From Enterococcus sp. BWR-S5 (GTDB taxonomy: Bacteria; Bacillota; Bacilli; Lactobacillales; Enterococcaceae): a stretch of DNA of 64,000 nt. The position numbers were made by a program, and so were the translations under genes. The stretch lies in NCBI RefSeq assembly GCF_016745255.1, contig NZ_JADOEQ010000019.1, positions 19,510-83,509 on the forward strand, in the 5' to 3' direction. The notes below the pieces were generated by a model, which saw nothing but the letters and a program-made list of their open reading frames with translations, was not told the DNA's origin and searched no databases. How positions within the stretch are numbered: the stretch's first letter is position 1; each line of letters starts with the position of its first letter. Shown here piece after piece: positions 43,115 through 50,224 of this stretch.

Positions 43115-43741
43115 CTATCTAAAATCTTTAATAATTTCTGCAATTTTATTTGCATTGTATTCAATCTCTTTTGTCGTGCCCTTAGTTAATAAAGAACCAA
43201 AACCACATACATCCACACCATTTTTCAACCATTCGCTCAAGTTGTCTAAGGTAATCCCACCGCTAGCTAAAATCGGCATGTCAGGTACAGGTGTTTTAAA
43301 AACTTTTACCAATTGATTACCGTAAAAATCAGAAATTGGAAAAGCTTTAATAAATGCAGCACCAGCACTTAATGCCTCTACCGCTTCAGTAAAACTAGTG
43401 CACCCTGGTGCATATGGAATTTGATAGCGGTTACAAATTCGAGCAACACCCAAATCAAAATTCGGAGAAATAATAAAATCTGCCCCTTTTAGAATTGCAT
43501 GTCTTGCTGTTTCAGAATCGAGGACTGTTCCAGCACCCACACATAATGAAACACCATATTTTTCTTTCAGCTGCTGGATGATCTCCCCAGCGTTGTTCAA
43601 GGTAAAGCTCATTTCCATTACTGGAATACCACCTGCAATACAGCCTTCTGCGATTTCTGCTGCCCGTTCAAATGTCTCTGTTCGTACAATTGCCAATGCC
43701 CCAATACCATACATAAATTTTATCGTATTTGCTTTTTTCAT
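43115..43741 (-). CDS. KDPG/KHG-type aldolase
   Basis: A 208-residue class I aldolase. AIVRTETFERAAEIAEGCIAG-type N-terminus (GIGALAIVRTETFERA), GIPVMEMSFTLN with the catalytic Glu, VGAGTVLDSETA, the Lys of AAFIKAFPISDFYG (Schiff base) and ILASGGITLDNLSEWL are the family blocks. It should cleave 2-keto-3-deoxy-6-phosphogluconate or a related compound to pyruvate and a triose or shorter aldehyde. The ATG at 43741 has GGAGGCG upstream; a frame extension to 43843 crosses promoter DNA and is not used. First gene of the operon. Confidence 0.93.
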   Translation of the reverse strand: MKKANTIKFMYGIGALAIVRTETFERAAEIAEGCIAGGIPVMEMSFTLNNAGEIIQQLKEKYGVSLCVGAGTVLDSETARHAILKGADFIISPNFDLGVARICNRYQIPYAPGCTSFTEAVEALSAGAAFIKAFPISDFYGNQLVKVFKTPVPDMPILASGGITLDNLSEWLKNGVDVCGFGSLLTKGTTKEIEYNANKIAEIIKDFR

Positions 43742-43776
43742 TATTGATCGCCTCCATGAACATATTTTTGCATGAA

Positions 43777-43846
43777 TACCAAAATAATGGTATGGTCTCA
43801 AAAAACAAAAAAAGTAGCACAATTTTGTTTTTGTGGACCACAAAAA
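43777..43846 (-). promoter_or_regulatory. two operator-like palindromes before the PTS operon
   Basis: TTTTTGTGG-A-CCACAAAAA (43828-43846) has perfect 9-bp arms. ATACCA-AAATAA-TGGTAT (43777-43794) has perfect 6-bp arms. Both lie 36-105 bases upstream of the first gene. They are probable sites for the CdaR-like regulator or for a second regulator. Confidence 0.65.
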
Positions 43847-43895
43847 AATTTCATCACTTTTTTTAGCTATATTAAATCAAAGGAAAATCAGAAAT

Positions 43896-43999
43896 GATTG
43901 TGTTGCAAGGTTTTCTTGAAGCAGATTTTACGCTATAATTTGGGTTAAGGGGTCACTGGAACATCCGTACAGAAAATAGCGGTAGGAATGAGGTGTTTT
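43896..43999. repeat. right arm of the 104-bp inverted repeat
   Basis: Mirror copy of 36386-36489. Includes GGTTAAGGGGTCACTGGAAC and the res-like dyad CATCCGTAC-N11-GTAGGAATG (43962-43990). Its outer end joins directly to the truncated Tn3 tnpA gene at about 44000. Confidence 0.85.
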
Positions 44000-45320
44000 G
44001 TTTTGTAGATTTTTCCGCATTCAATAATAGCTTTACCTAGCTCTGTTGGATTCCAATTTTGCTGTAAAGCTTTAATCAACTCAGTAGAGTTTACTTTTCC
44101 TGATTTTAATGAGCCTGCTACTCGTAGAATATCTTCCCAATTTTCTGAAATACGATCCGTGTTAATTTTATTTTTAGATACATCATTCAACATTTTATAA
44201 TCTGCTTCGGGATCAATTCTCCATAATTTAGTTCCTAAACTGTTGGCGATTCTTGGACTAAACTGATAGCCTAGTAAACCAAATAGACTAAAAATCAAGT
44301 CACTATATCTAGCGGTATCTGTCATGATTTGTTTTGGTTCTAGTCCACTTGCTTGGTTAAGAACACCATCTAAAAGATACAAAGAATCTCTTAGAGTTCC
44401 TTGAACAACCATTCCATGAAATCCAATATATTGATCTGAAATAAAATTATAAAAAGTTATTCCTCGACCTCTACCAAAATATTTAGGGTTATACCTAGAA
44501 TATAAGGAACGTTGCGGAACAATGTAACGAATTCCGTCAGCTGAAGCCATTTGAGTGTTTCACCAGATCAGAGCCATTTTTAATTTTTTATGTGCACCTA
44601 TAATTTTTTTGTTTGCTGTGGTTAACGTATCTAATCGAATATATTGATGGTTCACATAAAGCAGGCGGTCATACTTTAAACTGCCAATACTTTCTTTTGC
44701 TACAGGAGAAAAACCGATATTACAAGATTCTGCCAAAAGAACAGCTAAAATGCTTATGTCTATCTGTACCATACGAGTAGTACTTTCTTTAATATGGTGA
44801 AAACAATCTGTAATACCTAATTGTTGATTTACCTCTAAGAGAAGATCCGATAAATCTATCTTGGGAAATAATTCTTTTACACGTTTTAGAAAAGCATTAA
44901 AATCTTTAATTTTTCGCTGTTTACGTATTTTAGAAACTATTATTTTACTTTCCCCTCTTTTTTTCAATCCTAGCTATTTTAGAACTGCACCAATTTTTAA
45001 TTGTTTCGCTATAAGATAAGGATAAATCTTTTTGAAGTGATCGAATGGTTACTTCAGCAGAACTAGGTAAGTTCAATTGTTCCAATAACATATCCTTCTG
45101 TTGGCTCCATGTGGTTTCATCAAGCAAGGATGTCATAGGATCAATGAATTTAATACTTCCATGTACAAAAATTTCATGACTATTTAAGCTTTGAATAAGC
45201 AATTCTATTCCTAAGATTTGTATGCTCTTATTGACTTCATTTGGATTTGATCGAATATAATGTTGCCATTTTTTCGGATATGCTCTTCTATGGTTTCAAA
45301 CATTGAAAAAGTGATCCTTT
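44000..45320 (-). pseudogene. Tn3-family transposase, broken into three frames
   Basis: The C-terminal catalytic part is in 44000-44550 (ASADGIRYIVPQRSLYSRYN, YFGRGRGITFYNFISDQYIG, QIMTDTARYSDLIFSLFGLL) with the conserved catalytic Asp. The centre is in 44560-44967, the N-terminal part in 44945-45320, each in a different frame. The end is lost after ELGKAIIECGKIYKT, where the inverted repeat arm begins. Intact Tn3 transposases are ~970 residues; less than half remains. Confidence 0.9.
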
Positions 45321-45335
45321 TTGAGATAAATCATT

Positions 45336-45524
45336 TCAGTGACCATGCTCGTCCCAATCCGAAAATGAATCAAAGTTATGGTCAGGATCAACAGCATTCC
45401 ATCCTGCATCCATCAACTCATCTGAGCAGCTCCGACAATAGTATGTACCTTCTTTGAAAGAATCGCTACAAAGCTCCTCTTTCTTGAACTTCTCTCCACA
45501 GTTTTCACATTCATACTTTTTCAT
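45336..45524 (-). CDS. small double zinc-knuckle protein
   Basis: A 62-residue acidic protein. CENC (residues 6-9) and CRSC (31-34) give a four-cysteine zinc site of the CxxC-N-CxxC type, followed by an Asp-rich tail (DPDHNFDSFSDWDEHGH). AGGAGG precedes the ATG. It overlaps the end of the small membrane protein gene by 14 bases, so the two are co-translated. Function unknown. Confidence 0.75.
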   Translation of the reverse strand: MKKYECENCGEKFKKEELCSDSFKEGTYYCRSCSDELMDAGWNAVDPDHNFDSFSDWDEHGH

Positions 45525-45690
45525 TTCTGTCCTCCTGATTTTTTTTGAGAATATTTTTCCATGTCCTCATATGCGGTGGTAAGAGTTCCCTTTTCAAAGT
45601 AACTTTCCACATGAAATATATAGCATAGATACTGACGAAAGAAACGAAAAAAAATATCAACAATCGTAACAACAAAACAATAGTAATCAT
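45511..45690 (-). CDS. small membrane protein, 59 residues
   Basis: Starts MITIVLLLRLLIFFFVSFVS with an N-terminal membrane segment to about residue 27, then a basic cytoplasmic tail (KVTLKRELLPPHMRTWKNIL). AGGAGG lies eight bases before the ATG at 45690; this frame is preferred over a longer one (45521-45760) that lacks a ribosome site. Its leader GGATCAGTAGGAGGAAGTA recurs before the gene at 46992. Confidence 0.7.
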   Translation of the reverse strand: MITIVLLLRLLIFFFVSFVSIYAIYFMWKVTLKRELLPPHMRTWKNILKKNQEDRNEKV

Positions 45691-45752
45691 TTCTACTTCC
45701 TCCTACTGATCCTTTTCTGACCACTGCATTTTTGATCATTACAAAGTAAATA

Positions 45753-45783
45753 AAATCCACTCAACTATTTTTTGAGTGGATTT
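45753..45783 (-). terminator. terminator below the cupin gene
   Basis: AAATCCACTCA and TGAGTGGATTT form an 11-bp stem; TTTTATTTACTTTG follows on the minus strand. Confidence 0.8.
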
Positions 45784-45828
45784 CAGTATCGATAAACTAT
45801 TGCTATAGTTAACGGGCGCTATTATTTA

Positions 45829-46242
45829 TCACCCTTCTAGTTCTTGTGCTTCTTTTTTTGTGGATTCTTTTGTATCAAACGGATGATTTGGTGGGGAATA
45901 GATAGAATAGACCTTCATCGGCTCGTCGCCAACATTGGTGACATTGTGCCACGTATTAGCTGGGATAATGATACAGTCACCATCCGTTACCGTTTGACTC
46001 ACTGAAATTCGATCTCTTTCTTTCCCCATTTCAACTTTTCCGGTTCCTGCTTCTAAACGTAAAAACTGATCGACATGTGGGTGGATTTCCATACCGATAT
46101 CACCACCCCCAGCTGGGATACTCATGACTGTCAATTGAAAATGCTCACCGGTCCATAATGTTGTTCTGTAGCGTTCATTTTGCAAGGTTGCCTTTTCGAT
46201 ATTAAAAGCAATGGGCTCTTTTCCGTAATCTTTTAATTCCAT
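45829..46242 (-). CDS. cupin-domain protein
   Basis: A 137-residue single-domain cupin. The two metal motifs are clear: MEIHPHVDQFLRLEAGTGKV (His, His, Glu) and IPANTWHNVTNVGDEPMKVY (His). It is soluble and should bind a divalent metal; possible roles include sugar or keto-acid isomerisation, or oxygenase-like chemistry. AGGAGG precedes the ATG. It is monocistronic with its own terminator. Confidence 0.92.
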   Translation of the reverse strand: MELKDYGKEPIAFNIEKATLQNERYRTTLWTGEHFQLTVMSIPAGGGDIGMEIHPHVDQFLRLEAGTGKVEMGKERDRISVSQTVTDGDCIIIPANTWHNVTNVGDEPMKVYSIYSPPNHPFDTKESTKKEAQELEG

Positions 46243-46448
46243 AGTTTTTACCTCCTGTTTTTATTTACACATCAACCATAACATGTTACTAAATACAAGA
46301 AAACAATAACTAGCTAAATGCATATGATAATCATTATCTATGATTGCCAATTAACTCAAAAAAATGATAGATTATCGGAACTTCTTTTTTACATACCTAT
46401 TTTCATTTCCTCAATAACCAACTACCTGAATTACCATAGCTTACCCGA

Positions 46449-46568
46449 TTAGTTCAAATCTTGAATCAACTTCTTTACATCTTCCTTGCTTTGGGGCTTC
46501 GCTCTTTCCACCTCATCGGCCACCTTTACCAGCATCTCTTCCGTCTTAGGCTTTACTTTTGAAATATC
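46449..46568 (-). pseudogene. 3' end of a gene cut by a Tn3-type end
   Basis: A minus-strand frame reads DISKVKPKTEEMLVKVADEV, then ERAKPQSKEDVKKLIQDLN, stop at 46449. It has no start because homology is cut exactly where GGGG of the terminal-repeat-like sequence begins. The gene family was not recognised. Confidence 0.55.
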
Positions 46569-46606
46569 GGGGTTCACGTATCAATGGAACGAAATTTTAC
46601 GGTATA
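46569..46606 (+). repeat. Tn3-type 38-bp terminal-inverted-repeat-like sequence
   Basis: GGGGTTCACGTATCAATGGA, ACGAAATTTTACGGTATA. Length 38 and the leading GGGG are typical for Tn3-family ends. A related copy lies at 32161-32199. No second end in inverted orientation was found nearby. Confidence 0.6.
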
Positions 46607-46686
46607 AAGCTGAATCTTCTATTGTGATGTTTAGATAATGTCCGTGATTCTATCAAGGGTCTGTCAAAAGGTATCGTTTTTGAGAA

Positions 46687-46926
46687 TCATTTGTACAGCT
46701 GTGCTATTCTCTCGAAATCTTCTTTCTGTTGTTTTGTGGCTTGAGTAAAACTTAAGTCATTCTCATCAATTAGAAATGGTGTACAAAACATTTCTTTAGT
46801 AGCAGCTCTTAAAAAAGTTGAAATGAGACCTAACTCTGCCAGTTCCTCATTATGTACTTGAAACGGCTCTATTTTGTATATATCTCCATTTTTTTGAAGG
46901 TAGTCTCCTACTTCATGCTTTTTCAT
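46687..46926 (-). CDS. hypothetical protein, 79 residues
   Basis: Starts MKKHEVGDYLQKNGDIYKIE and ends EDFERIAQLYK. Soluble, with no recognised family. GGTGGAGG precedes the ATG. AAAAGGATTGTTAGGGG in its leader resembles the leaders at 45690 and 47345. Confidence 0.65.
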   Translation of the reverse strand: MKKHEVGDYLQKNGDIYKIEPFQVHNEELAELGLISTFLRAATKEMFCTPFLIDENDLSFTQATKQQKEDFERIAQLYK

Positions 46927-46991
46927 ACCTCCACCCCTAACAATCCTTTTTGGTTTTGGATCACGCCGCCGGTCCGGCTGCCAGAACTGCC

Positions 46992-47345
46992 TTACTTATC
47001 GTTTTTGGGATAAGCTTCACTTTTTGGAGCTTCTAATAACGGCTGATAATCCTTTCCGAGCATGTTTCGAGTAACATTTCCCCCGTAAAAACCCTCTAAT
47101 TGCTCTACTGTCTGGACTACAACACCATTAGTTACTTCAGTAGATAGTAGCTTTCTCCAATGTGCATGTTCTTCTTCAGTCATGTTATCAAAACAATAGT
47201 CTAACCATAGTTGATCTTCATACATATCCCAAAAAATAATGTTTCTCTCCATTTTTTTTGCAGCGCTAGGGTTGTCGATACTTTCCTTTACACATTTTTT
47301 AAAATGCTCTAGCAGTTTTTCGAGAAATTCATCTTTATCTTCCAT
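46992..47345 (-). CDS. hypothetical protein, 117 residues
   Basis: An acidic helical protein: FLEKLLEHFKKCVKESIDN, YEDQLWLDYCFDNMTEEEHA, then GVVVQTVEQLEGFYGGNV. The ATG at 47345 follows GGATCAGTAGGAGGAAGTA, the same leader as the gene at 45690. No family recognised. Confidence 0.75.
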   Translation of the reverse strand: MEDKDEFLEKLLEHFKKCVKESIDNPSAAKKMERNIIFWDMYEDQLWLDYCFDNMTEEEHAHWRKLLSTEVTNGVVVQTVEQLEGFYGGNVTRNMLGKDYQPLLEAPKSEAYPKNDK

Positions 47346-47376
47346 TTTACTTCCTCCTACTGATCCTTTTTGAGAA

Positions 47377-47520
47377 CTACCATCTCGTACTCAACATAGC
47401 GTAGATAGCCCATGCAATCACTACTACTAACCCAATGATAATTGGGCTGAAAATTAACATAACCATACCTATAATCATTTTACAGACTGGCAAATCTTCT
47501 TTCTTCTTATTATCTTTCAC
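47377..47520 (-). CDS. small membrane protein, 47 residues
   Basis: The GTG at 47520 has AAAGAGG six bases upstream. The protein has a charged N-terminus (KDNKKKEDLP) and one long hydrophobic segment (MIIGMVMLIFSPIIIGLVVV, then IAWAIYAML). It lies between two hypothetical genes of the same direction and fits their spacing. Confidence 0.65.
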   Translation of the reverse strand: MKDNKKKEDLPVCKMIIGMVMLIFSPIIIGLVVVIAWAIYAMLSTRW

Positions 47521-47555
47521 TCTTTACCTCTTTCAAATCTTTTTGAGAATATCCA

Positions 47556-47906
47556 TTAATTCATTTCAAAAATGAATTGAACATAAAATACTCTATCTGC
47601 ATCTACATAGTAACGAATCGACTTAATTTTTTTCACATTGTCACTGTCTACATCTTCCTGGAGTGCTGCTTTGAAGAAAGACATTTTATTACTCTTCTTT
47701 TGAATTTCTTCCGGCATTTTTACCAGGAGAGTTTTAGTATTCTTCTCTTCAAAAACTTGCTGCTCAAACGTTTGAAGTTCATCTTCTAAAGACAAAGAAA
47801 AGAGATCCTGAAAGGAAAGTTCCAAAGTTTCTATTGCAGCATCCAGCACATCTCCATAAAAATTTAGTCCTGGAATATTTTTTTGATGGATATTTGTAAA
47901 GTTCAT
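47556..47906 (-). CDS. hypothetical protein, 116 residues
   Basis: A soluble protein beginning MNFTNIHQKNIPGLNFYGDV and ending RVFYVQFIFEMN. The middle is acidic and helical (LSLEDELQTFEQQVFEEKN). AAGGAGAAG precedes the ATG. No family recognised. It is in a run of five minus-strand small genes. Confidence 0.75.
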   Translation of the reverse strand: MNFTNIHQKNIPGLNFYGDVLDAAIETLELSFQDLFSLSLEDELQTFEQQVFEEKNTKTLLVKMPEEIQKKSNKMSFFKAALQEDVDSDNVKKIKSIRYYVDADRVFYVQFIFEMN

Positions 47907-47935
47907 CTAGTCTTCTCCTTCGTTAAGCCTGTCTG

Positions 47936-48151
47936 CTAGTCCATGTATTGCAAAGAAACAAACAACAGCTTGTTTTCGATATCTATTTTTTGAACGGAAA
48001 CCCAACAATCATTAAATTTGAAATCGTAAATCACATGGAAACCTAAAACTTCATGAAAGATCACTGGCTGCCTGTAAATTTCCTCTTCAACGGCTGAATT
48101 ATAATGTTCGCTGCCAAGTTTTATTTCAATATCAAAGGTTGATACATCCAT
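47936..48151 (-). CDS. hypothetical protein, 71 residues
   Basis: Starts MDVSTFDIEIKLGSEHYNSA; beta-rich, ends LLFVSLQYMD. AGGAAACG precedes the ATG. It is the first gene of the small-gene run and lies just below the terminator repeat at 48195. Confidence 0.7.
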   Translation of the reverse strand: MDVSTFDIEIKLGSEHYNSAVEEEIYRQPVIFHEVLGFHVIYDFKFNDCWVSVQKIDIENKLLFVSLQYMD

Positions 48152-48194
48152 TTCGTTTCCTCCTAACTCATTCTAACATTAGGTAGTTATTACT

Positions 48195-48370
48195 CAAACC
48201 ACTCATATTGAGTAATACTCCTTTTTGGCTGTCTCAGTTTTGAGAGAGCCTTTTTCTTTTCTCAAAAACGTCGTTTCTGAGAACTTTTACCAAGAGTTAT
48301 CAAGCTTAAGTGGTCGAAATGCGCTCAGAATCGTCCTCTCACAAACGGGAGTTTATGAAATTTTGATTTT
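48195..48370. repeat. terminator-containing repeat beside the tyrosine recombinase gene
   Basis: TGAGTAATACTCC, GGCTGTCTC-AGTTTT-GAGAGAGCC with a T-run, then TTTTACC...CAGAATC...GAGTTTATGAAA, matching 35640-35812. The terminator serves the minus-strand recombinase gene that ends at 48392. Confidence 0.75.
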
Positions 48371-48391
48371 TTTGGAACTTTTGAGACATTT

Positions 48392-48991
48392 TTACAAATC
48401 TAAGCTCATCACGGCAGTATCTTTATCCTCCTGGGTAATTCCAATATATCGAAGTGTTTCCCTTTGTGACGAATGATTTAGCAGCTCCTGAATAATCTCT
48501 ATATGTGTTCCGTTCTTATATAGGAAGTAACCGAACGTCTTTCTCATGGAATGGCTGCCAATGTTCTTCAGCCCGATACTGTTTGCAGCGGAACTCAACA
48601 CGTTCCATAATGCTTGCCGGCTTAACGGCTGATCCATACCTTTTCGACTTTGAAACAAATAATGATTAAAATCATGCGCTGCAACAAACTCCGGAAAAGT
48701 ATCCATCACATAATCCTGAATCAATCGACGCAGCTTATTGGATATGATTATCGAATTGTGCTTACCAGTTTTTTGCTCTTTCATCTCCAGCCGGTCTTTT
48801 GCGATAACTTTTCCTCGTGAGACTGTCAGAACATCCGAAAGTTTTAACCGGCGCAAATCAGAAATCCGATAAGCAGTATTTATTCCAATTGAAAATAGCA
48901 GCACATTTCTTTGACCCATTTTGCCGGCAGATAAAATGGCCTTCATTGCATCAATTTGTTTTTTTTCACGAATTGGCTCTACGATTTTCAA
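48392..48991 (-). CDS. tyrosine recombinase (phage-integrase family, short form)
   Basis: A 199-residue recombinase consisting mainly of the catalytic domain. NTAYRISDLRRLKLSDV holds the first Arg, EMKEQKTGKHNSI a candidate Lys, SHSMRKTFGYFLYKNG the HxxR box, and LNHSSQRETLRYIGI the second His-region and nucleophilic Tyr. The N-terminal arm-binding domain is missing, as in short XerC-like or plasmid resolvases. The TTG at 48991 follows GAGGGA. A 31-bp palindrome lies ~140 bases upstream. Confidence 0.9.
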   Translation of the reverse strand: MKIVEPIREKKQIDAMKAILSAGKMGQRNVLLFSIGINTAYRISDLRRLKLSDVLTVSRGKVIAKDRLEMKEQKTGKHNSIIISNKLRRLIQDYVMDTFPEFVAAHDFNHYLFQSRKGMDQPLSRQALWNVLSSAANSIGLKNIGSHSMRKTFGYFLYKNGTHIEIIQELLNHSSQRETLRYIGITQEDKDTAVMSLDL

Positions 48992-49066
48992 AAAAATCCC
49001 TCATTTTCTAAATATGACTTAATCATATTATACCACGTATTAAGTCACATTCAAATCAGATATAAA

Positions 49067-49102
49067 TAAAAGGCTCAATAAAAACATGCTTTGAGCCTTA
49101 GA
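49067..49102 (-). terminator. terminator below the HTH-like gene
   Basis: AAGGCTCAA...TTGAGCCTT with T-rich DNA on the minus strand (TTTTATTTATATC). Confidence 0.65.
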
Positions 49103-49128
49103 GCCATCTAGTTTTGTTGCAGTTCATC

Positions 49129-49159
49129 GAATGTGACACAATCCGATTGTGTCACATTC
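49129..49159. repeat. 31-bp near-perfect palindrome
   Basis: GAATGTGACACAAT-CCG-ATTGTGTCACATTC: perfect 14-bp arms. It lies between the HTH-like gene and the recombinase gene. A decayed copy is at 7388-7415. It may be a recombinase or regulator site. Confidence 0.8.
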
Positions 49160-49166
49160 AAATTGT

Positions 49167-49823
49167 TTAATCTTTTTGATCATACTGACTAATTTTAGCT
49201 GCTACTCTTTGTATCTGTCTTACTATTTCATCTGAGGCATCGGTATCATACAAAACAATTTGTCCTTTAAAAGAAATTTCTGCTATTGGATAGCCTCCTA
49301 TTTTTTCTACTTGAAACATTCTCCCTGTCCTCAGCACAATAATGTCTTTCTCTTTAAATTCATCCGGCAAACGGCCGCGGCGAATATTTTTATAATAGAT
49401 AGTCACTCCATTTTTTAGACGAATTCCGAAATTTTTTCTTTGTTCATCCAGGTAATCATAGGTAATCCCCTCATTTACCATTTCATTTCTTGCATGGTAA
49501 TCTATCATTTGAAGCATTTGCTCAAATATTTCCTCTTCAGTAACTGCCTGCTTCTGCTCAATAATGTTCGATTGCTTCATTACAATTGCTTCCCATAGCT
49601 CATTAGAAGCTTCTGCTTCAGTCTGACCGGTTAAGTGTTCCATTCCTTCACGAGTAATAATTAAGGTTCCACCTGATCCGCTGCCATTCAAGTATGCAGT
49701 TGATCCTGGCAAAAACTTCTCTGGATATTTTTTGTATTGTTGATAGACATACGATCGTTCTTTATTCCAGCGTTCGCTGGCACGTGGGAAAGTCATCAAT
49801 CCCAATTGATCTAAATGAATCAT
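49167..49823 (-). CDS. HTH-like protein, long form
   Basis: A 218-residue cytoplasmic protein. The N-terminus (QLGLMTFPRASERWNKERSY) and TLIITREGMEHLTGQTEAEA match the shorter protein at 33758 and the remnants at 27810 and 7455. A C-terminal extension is added: FGIRLKNGVTIYYKNIRRGR, RTGRMFQVEKIGGYPIAEI. The N-terminal helices look like a DNA-reading module. AGGAGG precedes the ATG. The family is spread in several copies in this window, so it travels with mobile DNA. Function unknown. Confidence 0.8.
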   Translation of the reverse strand: MIHLDQLGLMTFPRASERWNKERSYVYQQYKKYPEKFLPGSTAYLNGSGSGGTLIITREGMEHLTGQTEAEASNELWEAIVMKQSNIIEQKQAVTEEEIFEQMLQMIDYHARNEMVNEGITYDYLDEQRKNFGIRLKNGVTIYYKNIRRGRLPDEFKEKDIIVLRTGRMFQVEKIGGYPIAEISFKGQIVLYDTDASDEIVRQIQRVAAKISQYDQKD

Positions 49824-50224
49824 TCTTTAGCCTCCTATTTATACAACAATCAAGGTATACAATTATTATACAACGATTGTTGTTAAGTGTAAAGAATGAT
49901 TGACATGAATTATTAACTATTTTATGGTCTTATGAAGCTAAGTTTTGATTGACTAGCAGCTCTTTATCTTGCTGCCTAATTTCCGATTACCACTACTTTT
50001 AAGTTTTGATATTTTTTTTCTAGACGAAAAATGAGCATGCGACCTTATAAAAGGAAGCATACTCAATGTACTCTTCTAATCCACTTTCAATACTAGATTA
50101 ATCATTCGGGAATAATATAGAAACTACTACTTAAAACTTGCTTACCAACTCAATTATCAAAAAACATAGAACTATAGTTTTCTTAACATCAAATCCTAGA
50201 AACCAATCCTTCCAATATCCAAAT
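49824..50224. other. intergenic stretch between the HTH-like gene and the large secreted enzyme
   Basis: AT-rich. The HTH-like gene promoter region contains ACAACAATC...GATTGTTGT, an inverted repeat at 49843-49881. A weak hairpin AGCAG...CTGCT lies at 49956-49976. No coding frame was found. Confidence 0.5.

Noticed and set aside
43742..43843. N-terminal extension of the KDPG aldolase to 43843
   Set aside because: The extension crosses the two palindromes and lacks a ribosome site, while GGAGG precedes the ATG at 43741.
36386..43999. Calling the PTS region a complete Tn3-type transposon
   Set aside because: The GGGG of the possible Tn3 end points inwards and no transposase lies inside; reported only as an enclosed cassette.
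45521..45760. 79-codon minus-strand frame
   Set aside because: No ribosome site. The overlapping 59-codon frame (45511-45690) has AGGAGG at correct distance and a membrane-protein pattern.
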